Positions 6,454 through 11,844 of a stretch of 22,708 bases of DNA are shown one piece after another (within the stretch, counting starts at the first letter, position 1; the number at the start of each line of letters is the position of its first letter). Under the pieces are notes generated by a model. It was not told the DNA's origin, did not search any database, and saw only the letters and a list, made by a program, of their open reading frames with translations. The stretch lies in the IMG/VR virus record IMGVR_UViG_3300009011_000057, positions 1 through 22,708 of that record; one strand, written 5' to 3'. This stretch comes from a virus. Position numbers and translations under genes: made by a program.

Positions 6454-6687
6454 ATGAACCTGCGTGATTACATCAGCAACATGGATAAGGAAAAACTAAA
6501 GGCCTATGCGAAGCGCTGCCGTATAGCTGATAGCTACCTTCGCTTACACGTGAAATATGCGAGCAAAGATCCAAGCGTTTCTCTAATCAAGTCATTGGCC
6601 CGCGAAAGTGATGGCTGCGTGACGATCTCAGAAGTACTTGAACACTTTGGGATCATGGACGATGTCTCGCCGAGCGAAGCAGCATAG
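6454..6687 (+). CDS. cro: Cro-like regulator
   Basis: 77 residues, small and helical: LRDYISNMDKEKLKAYAKRC, then SYLRLHVKYASKDPSVSLIK and VTISEVLEHFG. The position, divergent from the repressor across shared operators, and the size make it the Cro equivalent. The helix-turn-helix resembles the YdaS/Cro type rather than lambda Cro itself. GGAGG lies nine bases before the ATG. It should oppose the repressor and turn down early transcription during lytic growth. The role is assigned mainly from context. Confidence 0.75.
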   Translation: MNLRDYISNMDKEKLKAYAKRCRIADSYLRLHVKYASKDPSVSLIKSLARESDGCVTISEVLEHFGIMDDVSPSEAA

Positions 6688-6691
6688 TTAG

Positions 6692-6715
6692 AAAAAAGGC
6701 GACCCAAAGGTCGCC
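6692..6715 (-). terminator. Terminator-like hairpin facing leftward, just after cro
   Basis: Perfect 7-bp stem GGCGACC/GGTCGCC (6698-6704 with 6709-6715), with six A before it on the plus strand. Read on the minus strand this is a stem followed by six T, so it would stop transcripts running left towards cro and the operators. For rightward transcripts it is a hairpin without a T tract. Confidence 0.6.
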
Positions 6716-6780
6716 CAGTTCCTCCCGACACGCACCACCACAGCGCTGTCGGGCCGCGTTAGGAGTAGGGGGCAAACCAA

Positions 6781-6873
6781 ATGCAAACCACCCACTCTTC
6801 TCGCGTTTTCCAAGGCTCGGAAGCTTTGGTGTTGCTGCCTTTTCCACCACAGAGCTGGCAGCTGTTGCGCTAG
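6781..6873 (+). CDS. Possible 30-residue small protein
   Basis: ATG frame MQTTHSSRVFQGSEALVLLP and onward to WQLLR, 30 residues. GGGGG lies about nine bases upstream. The content (a hydrophobic VLLPFPP stretch) is protein-like, but length alone gives little support. It lies in the PR transcript between cro and cII and overlaps a CGGA-loop hairpin. Confidence 0.3.
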   Translation: MQTTHSSRVFQGSEALVLLPFPPQSWQLLR

Positions 6874-6875
6874 GG

Positions 6876-7013
6876 GTGAACAACGGATTGTTCGCCCCAG
6901 CACGGTGCCGGTGTTGGTCTATGAAACCTCGCCGGCGTTTGGGCACTTACACGCCACACGACAAATGTACCACCACTCCCTGTCGTGCGGCACTGGCAAC
7001 ATTCAAGGATTAA
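6876..7013 (+). CDS. Possible 45-residue basic, Cys-containing small protein
   Basis: GTG frame NNGLFAPARCRCWSMKPRRR and on to LATFKD, 45 residues, starting two bases after the stop of the 30-residue ORF and ending four bases before the cII ATG. It could be translated by reinitiation, since there is no room for its own ribosome site. Cys residues (CRC, then two more) and a basic run are visible. The same bases hold the inverted repeats described for this spacer, so a non-coding explanation is equally possible. Confidence 0.3.
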   Translation: MNNGLFAPARCRCWSMKPRRRLGTYTPHDKCTTTPCRAALATFKD

Positions 7014-7017
7014 TGCC

Positions 7018-7536
7018 ATGAGCCGAATCGCTCTGAGTTCCGTAGATCGGGCCCAGCGGGAAGTCCTGCCGCTCGATTTAGCGCTGTACCACGCCGCTCG
7101 CGAATACCCAGGCGGCGCTGCGGCCATCGCCGCCACGACCGGCCGCAACCCGACCACGCTACAGCACAAGCTGTCGCCGACCCACCCTAGCCACTCCATC
7201 AACATTCAGGAGTTCGGCGAGATCCTCGAACTGACCAAGGATCGCCGTATTCTGGATGCGGTGCACGCGCTGGTCGGCGACACGGTCTGGCAGGAGTTGG
7301 CCGACACCTACACCAACGACATGCCTGAAACCCTCACGACTGGTATCGCCGAGTACTTTCGGCAGGTCGCGGATCTCGCCGATACCTGGGCCAAGAGCAT
7401 CGGCGACGGCGTCGTCACCAATCAGGAACTCGCCGCGATTCGTCTGCAGGTGTTCCGGGGTATTCAAGGGCTGCTCGGGTTGTTCAACCGCGCCACCTAT
7501 GTCAATCAGACGACGCGAGGTGCTGACCGTGGCTGA
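7018..7536 (+). CDS. Phage regulatory CII family protein
   Basis: 172 residues from ATG 7018, with AAGGA eight bases upstream; a longer frame from 6985 has no such site. The block LDLALYHAAREYPGGAAAIA, followed by NPTTLQHKLSP and the helices FGEILELTKDRRILDAVHALVG, matches the CP76-type phage CII family, which controls the lysis/lysogeny choice. The C-terminal half (VADLADTWAKSIGDGVVTNQ...) is helical and probably oligomeric. Despite the name it is not homologous in detail to lambda CII. It precedes and overlaps the zinc-finger gene. Confidence 0.85.
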   Translation: MSRIALSSVDRAQREVLPLDLALYHAAREYPGGAAAIAATTGRNPTTLQHKLSPTHPSHSINIQEFGEILELTKDRRILDAVHALVGDTVWQELADTYTNDMPETLTTGIAEYFRQVADLADTWAKSIGDGVVTNQELAAIRLQVFRGIQGLLGLFNRATYVNQTTRGADRG

Positions 7537-7759
7537 CATCGCAGACTTTGCTAATGATCTCGTCCAAGAGCGTGTCGACCAAGCGCTCGCAGCACGTCGC
7601 ATCGCCGCCAAACCTGCATTGGCGGCGCACTCTTATCTGTTCTGTGAAGAGTGCGAAGATCCGATTCCAGAGGCACGTCGTGTCGCGCAACCAGGCTGCA
7701 CCCATTGTGTGGACTGTCTTTCGCTCGCGGAATTGAAGGGAGCTCGTCATGCTCGATGA
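7529..7759 (+). CDS. TraR/DksA-type C4 zinc-finger protein
   Basis: 76 residues. GTG 7529 is chosen because GAGGT lies eight bases before it. The C-terminal half has FCEEC followed 16 residues later by CTHCVDC, a four-cysteine zinc finger of the TraR/DksA family, and is preceded by a helix (DLVQERVDQALAARR). The short, helix-plus-finger form is that of TraR-like phage proteins, which can bind RNA polymerase in its secondary channel and shift transcription towards phage needs. That role is inferred from the family. It overlaps the CII-family stop (8 bases) and the primase start (11 bases). Confidence 0.85.
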   Translation: MADIADFANDLVQERVDQALAARRIAAKPALAAHSYLFCEECEDPIPEARRVAQPGCTHCVDCLSLAELKGARHAR

Positions 7760-9968
7760 AGTTTTGGCGCAGTTCGCGGATTACGGCCTTGTACCAGCGC
7801 AACCGCTGGTGTTCGGAAAGCTTACCCGGTGCAAGACGGCGCAGGATAAGGGTACGGAGAAAAACGGCTGGTACGTCGCCCATGAACACCGCACCGAGAA
7901 AGGTGAGACGCTGATTTTCGGTTCATTCGGCGATTGGCGTTCGGGTGAGACGCAGAAGATCAAGGTCAAGGCCGGCCGGATGTCACCCGAAGAACGCGAA
8001 GTGATGCGCGCTCGGCAGGAAGAGGGCAAGCGTCGTGCTGCTGAGGTTGCGGCAAACACGGCGCGCCGGGCGGCGAAGCGAGCGGATGCCTTGTTCCAGC
8101 GGATGCCAGAGAAAGGCCGCAGCGAATACCTGGACCGCAAGCAAATTGTCGGTATCCGGGTGCGCTACGCGCCGCGTTCCGGGGCAGTCTTGGTCCCCAT
8201 GAGCAATGCGCGGGACGACATCGTCGGGCTTCAGGTGATTTACCCGAACAAACAGGAAGACACTGGCCGGGACAAGACGTATTGGCCTTACGGGATGTCG
8301 AAAGAGGGGGCTTTCCACCTCCTAGGACCGGACGCCGATCCGGGCGATCCCGTGCTGGTGTGTGAAGGCTACGCGACTGGCGCCAGCCTGCACATGGCGA
8401 CCTCGCTTACCGTCGCCGTAGCATTCGATGCGGGTAACTTGCTTGCGGTCTGTAAGGCCATGCGTGAGCGGTTCGCGGGCTGTCCGCTGATCATTTGCCG
8501 CGATGATGACTGGAAAACTACCAAGCCGAACGGTGATGCCTGGAACCCTGGTGAAGAAAAGGCCAATAACGCGGCACTGATCGTCGGTGGCCAGGTGGTT
8601 GCACCAATCTTTTCCGGTGAGCGCGGTGATAAATGGACCGACTTCAACGATTTGCACGTCGCAGAGGGGCTGGAGGCGGTGCGCCGTCAAGTGTTGGCGG
8701 TGGTTAAGCCGCCGGCCGCAGGCGGGTGGAAAGATCTCCTGGCCCGTAGTGACAGCGGCGCACTGATTGCACACATGCAAAACGTTGAATTGATCCTCGC
8801 CAATGATCCTCGCTGGGCCGGAGTCATCAGTTTCAGCGCGTTCAGTTCGAAGATCGTCAAGCTCCGTGCAGCACCTTATGGCGGGGGTACGGGCGACTGG
8901 GCTGACATTGATGATGTGCGGGTAATGAAATGGCTCGCGCAGCATTACAACCTGCGGGTCAAAGCGTCCCATGTGATCGAGGCGGTGAGTGTCGTGGCGC
9001 ATGACCACGAGTTTCACCCAGTGCGGCAATACCTAAAAAAGCTGGAATGGGATCGTGTGCCGCGTCTGGAATGCTGGCTGACGGACGTCATGGGCGTTAG
9101 GGCTTCTGCTTACTCGTCCAAGGTTGGCAAGCGCTGGATGATTTCGGCTGTAGCGCGGGTGATGAAACCGGGCTGCAAGGCTGACTCGGTGATGATCCTC
9201 GAAGGTGCGCAGGGTGCTGGTAAATCGACGGCGATGAGCATTCTCGGCGGTGAATGGTTCATGGACACACCGTTCGCCCTAGGCGACAAAGACGGTTTTC
9301 AGGCGATCCGGGGAAAGTGGATCGTCGAACTTGGCGAGCTGGACAGCTTCAACAAAGCGGAAAGTACAAAGGCCATGCAGTTTTTCTCGGCGTCCACCGA
9401 TACCTACCGCGAGAGTTACGGCCGTCGCACCATGGACGTCCCGCGTCAGTGCGTCTTTGTCGGCACCACCAACCAGGAGGAGTACCTGAAGGACGCCACC
9501 GGTAACCGGCGGTATTGGCCGGTAGCCTGTACCAAGGTGGACCTAGAGCTGCTGCGCTCCATTCGCGACCAGCTATGGGCCGAGGCTGTGTTTTGTTACG
9601 ACGCGGGTGACCTCTGGTGGGTGACGCGAGATGAGGCGACATTGTTCGCTGAGGAGCAGGACGAGCGCTTCGTGGTGGACGAATGGGAGACGCCGATCCT
9701 GACCTGGCTGGAGGAATCGCAGATTGGAGAGACTACCACCGGCAGTGAGATTTTGACGCAAGCGCTCAAGCTTGATCCGGGACATTGGGGCAAGCCCGAG
9801 CAGATGCGGGTCGGGGCAATACTGCATCGGCTGGGCTGGAGTCGCTACCGGCTCGGAGCAATGACCAAGAGTCGGATTCGTTTGTGGGGTTACAAGAAAC
9901 CTGAGGGCTGGGGCAAGGCGTCTACTTTGGAACAATCTGCTTTCGAGGAGCCTTGCTTCGATGATTAA
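7749..9968 (+). CDS. Bifunctional Toprim primase / VapE-type helicase
   Basis: 739 residues. Residues about 75-125 are a charged helical linker. A Toprim domain follows, with VLVCEGYATGAS (Glu206) and CRDDDW (Asp252-254), the acidic residues that bind metal for primer synthesis. The C-terminal half is a VapE-type superfamily 3-like ATPase: Walker A GAQGAGKST (486-494), Walker B-like WIVELGELDSF, and sensor region FVGTTNQEEYLKDATGNRRY. No zinc-binding primase N-domain is evident. It should prime and unwind at the phage origin. The downstream repeats at 10347-10621 are a candidate for that origin. It is coupled to its neighbours by overlaps at both ends. Confidence 0.9.
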   Translation: MLDEVLAQFADYGLVPAQPLVFGKLTRCKTAQDKGTEKNGWYVAHEHRTEKGETLIFGSFGDWRSGETQKIKVKAGRMSPEEREVMRARQEEGKRRAAEVAANTARRAAKRADALFQRMPEKGRSEYLDRKQIVGIRVRYAPRSGAVLVPMSNARDDIVGLQVIYPNKQEDTGRDKTYWPYGMSKEGAFHLLGPDADPGDPVLVCEGYATGASLHMATSLTVAVAFDAGNLLAVCKAMRERFAGCPLIICRDDDWKTTKPNGDAWNPGEEKANNAALIVGGQVVAPIFSGERGDKWTDFNDLHVAEGLEAVRRQVLAVVKPPAAGGWKDLLARSDSGALIAHMQNVELILANDPRWAGVISFSAFSSKIVKLRAAPYGGGTGDWADIDDVRVMKWLAQHYNLRVKASHVIEAVSVVAHDHEFHPVRQYLKKLEWDRVPRLECWLTDVMGVRASAYSSKVGKRWMISAVARVMKPGCKADSVMILEGAQGAGKSTAMSILGGEWFMDTPFALGDKDGFQAIRGKWIVELGELDSFNKAESTKAMQFFSASTDTYRESYGRRTMDVPRQCVFVGTTNQEEYLKDATGNRRYWPVACTKVDLELLRSIRDQLWAEAVFCYDAGDLWWVTRDEATLFAEEQDERFVVDEWETPILTWLEESQIGETTTGSEILTQALKLDPGHWGKPEQMRVGAILHRLGWSRYRLGAMTKSRIRLWGYKKPEGWGKASTLEQSAFEEPCFDD

Positions 9969-10320
9969 GGAGATTGATTCGTTGCTGAAGCTGTGGGCTC
10001 AGGAGCTGCATTCCGAACATTCGAAAGGGGGGCTGGCAGGTGGCAACATGGTCGCGATGATGATGGAAAGCAATGGCCAGTTGATCCGTGGGCGGCGCGC
10101 ATTTCGTGCGCCGTTGGAGAGCTCGTTAGATATTGAGTTGATCGTGAATAAGCACCTTGCGCCCGAGCTTGTGACGGTGGTGCGAGAGCACTACTGCACC
10201 CTCGATGTCGGCATGCGCTTGCGATATGCGCACTGCGGCTGCGGGCGTGACACTTATTATCAGCGCCTGCATGACGCACACCTGCAGATTCTTGGAGTCA
10301 TGATGGGGGTGGCTGCTTGA
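9961..10320 (+). CDS. Putative late-gene regulator (antiterminator/RinA-like)
   Basis: 119 residues overlapping the primase stop by eight bases. The central part ELIVNKHLAPELVTVVREHY and the end MRLRYAHCGCGRDTYYQRLH resemble the Q/RinA-type late regulators, which end in a sigma-region-4-like helix-turn-helix (C-GRDTYYQRLHDAHL). The place, last in the early operon and upstream of holin, cos and terminase, is where lambda has Q. Two cysteines (CGC) may bind metal. It might act at the promoter/terminator pair at 10722-10828. Family membership is a judgement from pattern and position. Confidence 0.55.
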   Translation: MIKEIDSLLKLWAQELHSEHSKGGLAGGNMVAMMMESNGQLIRGRRAFRAPLESSLDIELIVNKHLAPELVTVVREHYCTLDVGMRLRYAHCGCGRDTYYQRLHDAHLQILGVMMGVAA

Positions 10321-10346
10321 CCCTTGGCACGGCTCCGGCAGTTGCT

Positions 10347-10621
10347 GTCCCACCGGCCCGCCTTGTCCCACTATGTTTAGACGTAGTGGGACAGGTGCGG
10401 GCCTTGTCTTTACTGGGTTGTCCCACCGTCCCACCTTTCAGCGTCACCCGCCCGCATATGCGTAGCAGGCACATGCACGCGCGTTTCACGCGCAAGCGTG
10501 TTCTTAAATTTCTCCCTTTACACGAGAAAGGAGATAAATAAGTAGGACGGTGGGGCGAGGCCCCGAATCTAGGCGCTTTCAAGCGTCCCACTTCGATTTT
10601 TAAAGGTGGGACGGATGGGAC
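10347..10621. repeat. Cluster of GTCCCAC repeats, candidate replication iterons
   Basis: Exact GTCCCAC occurs at 10347, 10365, 10420, 10428 and 10585; the complement GTGGGAC at 10386 and 10606. A one-change copy is at 10615. Seven exact 7-mers on two strands in about 275 bases is far more than chance (about 0.03 expected). Some are arranged as tandem pairs eight bases apart and some as inverted pairs. The place directly after the primase-helicase suggests an origin or a regulator-binding array. Confidence 0.65.
10355..10403 (+). other. Long hairpin downstream of the early operon
   Basis: Outer stem GGCCCGC/GCGGGCC (10355-10361 with 10397-10403), then after one bulged T an inner 15-bp stem with two T-G pairs, closing on a TTAG loop (10377-10380). 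In total this is 22 pairs. It contains two of the GTCCCAC copies. The bases after it (TTGTCTTTA) are only mildly T-rich, so it may be a weak terminator, an RNA stabiliser, or a cruciform at an origin. Confidence 0.6.
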
Positions 10622-10650
10622 GCCGAATCAAAAGCGATAGCCGGGTGAAT

Positions 10651-10705
10651 ACGTTGTACCCCTGTTACACCCGCGTCGTGCCCATATTGCACCCGTATTG
10701 TTCCA
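10651..10705 (+). repeat. Five tandem 11-base repeats upstream of the late promoter
   Basis: Head-to-tail units ACGTTGTACCC, CTGTTACACCC, GCGTCGTGCCC, ATATTGCACCC and GTATTGTTCCA, with consensus NNRTTGYACCC. The period is exactly 11 bases, so all cores lie on one face of the helix, as expected for an array of activator sites. The array ends 16 bases before the -35 box of the candidate late promoter. A possible ligand is a PrtN-family protein, since PrtN is known to act through tandem P-boxes with an ATTG core. Confidence 0.6.
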
Positions 10706-10721
10706 TGGCATTAAAACTCGC

Positions 10722-10750
10722 TTGCTGCCACCGGAATCGCCCTGTAAAAA
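10722..10750 (+). promoter_or_regulatory. Candidate late promoter
   Basis: TTGCTG (10722-10727), 17-base spacer ending in TG, then TAAAAA (10745-10750). It lies between the 11-base repeat array and the terminator at 10803, an arrangement like lambda PR' and its terminator. It would supply the holin and morphogenesis transcript if read-through occurs. Only consensus and context support it. Confidence 0.4.
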
Positions 10751-10802
10751 GTACCCATCTTCGATAGGTGCGACCGCAGAGAGCGGCAGGCACCACACCA
10801 CC

Positions 10803-10828
10803 AAACCCGGCCATTGCGCCGGGTTTTT
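10803..10828 (+). terminator. Rho-independent terminator before the holin gene
   Basis: Perfect 9-bp stem AAACCCGGC/GCCGGGTTT (10803-10811 with 10818-10826), loop CATTGC, and the T run reaching 10828. It is placed 18 bases before the holin ATG, so late expression must start after it, pass through it, or depend on antitermination. Confidence 0.85.
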
Positions 10829-10845
10829 GCGTTTAGGGGTTGGCG

Positions 10846-11184
10846 ATGACAAACGAGCAACAAGCGCTGGCAGAGATGCCGATCTGGTTAGTGATCGTCC
10901 TGGCCCTGGTCGGTGGCGTATCGGGGGAGATGTGGCGTGCCGACAAGGACGGGGCGCGGGGCTGGGCATTGTTGCGCCGCCTCGCGCTTCGGTCTGGTGC
11001 CTGCATTGTCTGCGGGGTCTCGGCGATGATGTTGATGATCGCCGCCGGCATGACGATCTGGACGGCGGGCGCCTTGGGTTGCCTGACGGCAATGGCCGGT
11101 GCCGATGTTGCCATCGGGTTGTACGAACGCTGGGCTGCCAAGCGGTTGGGCGTTTCGGAGTCGGCATCGACCGACCGAAGCTAG
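10846..11184 (+). CDS. Phage holin, LydA/superfamily III-like
   Basis: 112 residues from ATG 10846, with AGGGG six bases upstream; a TTG at 10840 is less likely. Three hydrophobic segments are visible: about 13-27 (IWLVIVLALVGGVSG), about 48-67 (GACIVCGVSAMMLMIAAG) and about 72-90 (AGALGCLTAMAGADVAIG). A charged tail (YERWAAKRLG) follows. The EMWRADKDGARGW loop is typical of holins of Pseudomonas phages. It forms inner-membrane holes to release endolysin. No endolysin or spanin gene is found beside it, so the rest of the lysis set should lie outside the window. Confidence 0.85.
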   Translation: MTNEQQALAEMPIWLVIVLALVGGVSGEMWRADKDGARGWALLRRLALRSGACIVCGVSAMMLMIAAGMTIWTAGALGCLTAMAGADVAIGLYERWAAKRLGVSESASTDRS

Positions 11185-11218
11185 GTCGGCGGCCGGGTGG
11201 GTGGGGCACCATTTTTCC

Positions 11219-11262
11219 GGGTCCTCCCTGGGGGCCGCCCCCTACACGGGTTAGCGAACTCG
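11219..11262 (+). other. Lambda-like cos site
   Basis: GGGTCCT (11219-11225), then 33 bases, then CTCGCGGG. Both blocks and the 33-base spacing match the lambda cos region. A partial palindrome, CGGGTTAGCGAACTCG (11247-11262), has 12 of 16 positions symmetric. By alignment with lambda the terminase would cut to leave the 12-base 5' overhang GGTTAGCGAACT (11249-11260), centred on the dyad. The site lies 58 bases before the terminase small-subunit gene. The packaged left end would therefore begin at 11249, with the holin at the right end. Confidence 0.75.
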
Positions 11263-11319
11263 CGGGATCTCTGCAGCTGAAAATTTGGCAGGGATGTCCG
11301 TCTTTTCAAAGGGTTAGAT

Positions 11320-11844
11320 ATGGGCAGATCAGTTAGCAAGGCCGACTTGAGCGAGATCGTCGGCCGTGATGAACGCACCCTGACCCGATGGCAGAACGAC
11401 GGCATGCCTGTGACCGAGTTCGGCCTCGGTCGGGGCAACGAAAACCAATACGACACCGAAGCCGTCATTCAGTGGCTGATGCACCAGGCCGCACTCAACG
11501 GCAAAAAAGAATCTTCACGCGACCGGCTCGACCGGATCCGTGCCGACCGCGAAGAACTCGCGATGGCCAAGGATCTGGGCGAGGTTGTGATTGCGGCTGA
11601 TCTGGTCGAGCGTTTCGAAGCCATGATCACCGCTGCCAAAGTGGAGCTGCTCAATTCCTTTCCGGACGCGTTAGCCGCCGAATTGTCGGCGCGCTACGAC
11701 GTGGAAGTTGACGAGCAGCTCATTCGCGACCCCATTGAAGCCATCCTGAGGAGGCTTTCTGACTATGACAAGGATGATGCCCCGTCAGATGGATATTCTG
11801 ACGAACCGGACGATTCGGAGGGCCTTGAGGAAGACGGCGACTAA
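11320..11844 (+). CDS. Terminase small subunit, Nu1-like
   Basis: 174 residues (lambda Nu1: 181). The N-terminal winged helix-turn-helix (VSKADLSEIVGRDERTLTRW, then DGMPVTEFGLG) recognises cos DNA. The middle helices (LDRIRADREELAMAKDLGEV) allow dimerisation. The C-terminal part binds the large subunit, and the tail is very acidic (SDEPDDSEGLEEDGD). AAAGGG lies before the ATG. It follows the cos site and overlaps the large-subunit gene by 80 bases, which implies coupled synthesis of the two subunits. Confidence 0.9.
   Translation: MGRSVSKADLSEIVGRDERTLTRWQNDGMPVTEFGLGRGNENQYDTEAVIQWLMHQAALNGKKESSRDRLDRIRADREELAMAKDLGEVVIAADLVERFEAMITAAKVELLNSFPDALAAELSARYDVEVDEQLIRDPIEAILRRLSDYDKDDAPSDGYSDEPDDSEGLEEDGD

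Larger units (their letters stand above)
6716..7017 (+). other. Structured spacer between cro and cII
   Basis: Contains two inverted repeats of the same design: CCCGACA...TGTCGGG (6724-6753) and CACGACA...TGTCGTG (6957-6987). Each has a 16-17 base loop that includes ACCACCAC. Between them are two hairpins with CGGA loops (6810-6829, 8-bp stem; 6873-6898, 11-bp stem with one T-G pair). In lambda this interval carries nutR and tR1, so an RNA element controlling read-through is a reasonable guess. Two tiny ORFs also fit here. Confidence 0.45.

Noticed and set aside
6653-6946. Minus-strand frames of 71-97 residues in the cro-cII spacer
   Set aside because: They overlap cro in antisense and run through several hairpins, with no supporting start signal; the leftward terminator at 6692-6715 would also cut their transcript.
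8322-9029. A 235-residue minus-strand frame inside the primase-helicase
   Set aside because: It is a shadow of the Toprim and linker region; no recognisable protein features and no neighbouring gene to support it.
10298-10591. Plus- and minus-strand frames (74 to 102 residues) over the GTCCCAC block
   Set aside because: The translations are made of repeat-derived residues and arginine runs. The repeats and hairpin explain the sequence better, and there is no credible ribosome site.
10347-10621. CRISPR array
   Set aside because: Repeats are seven bases, in both orientations and irregularly spaced, with no cas genes in the window.
11185-11319. A small gene or further promoter between holin and terminase
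   Set aside because: No frame with a start and ribosome site; the conserved pieces match a cos region instead.
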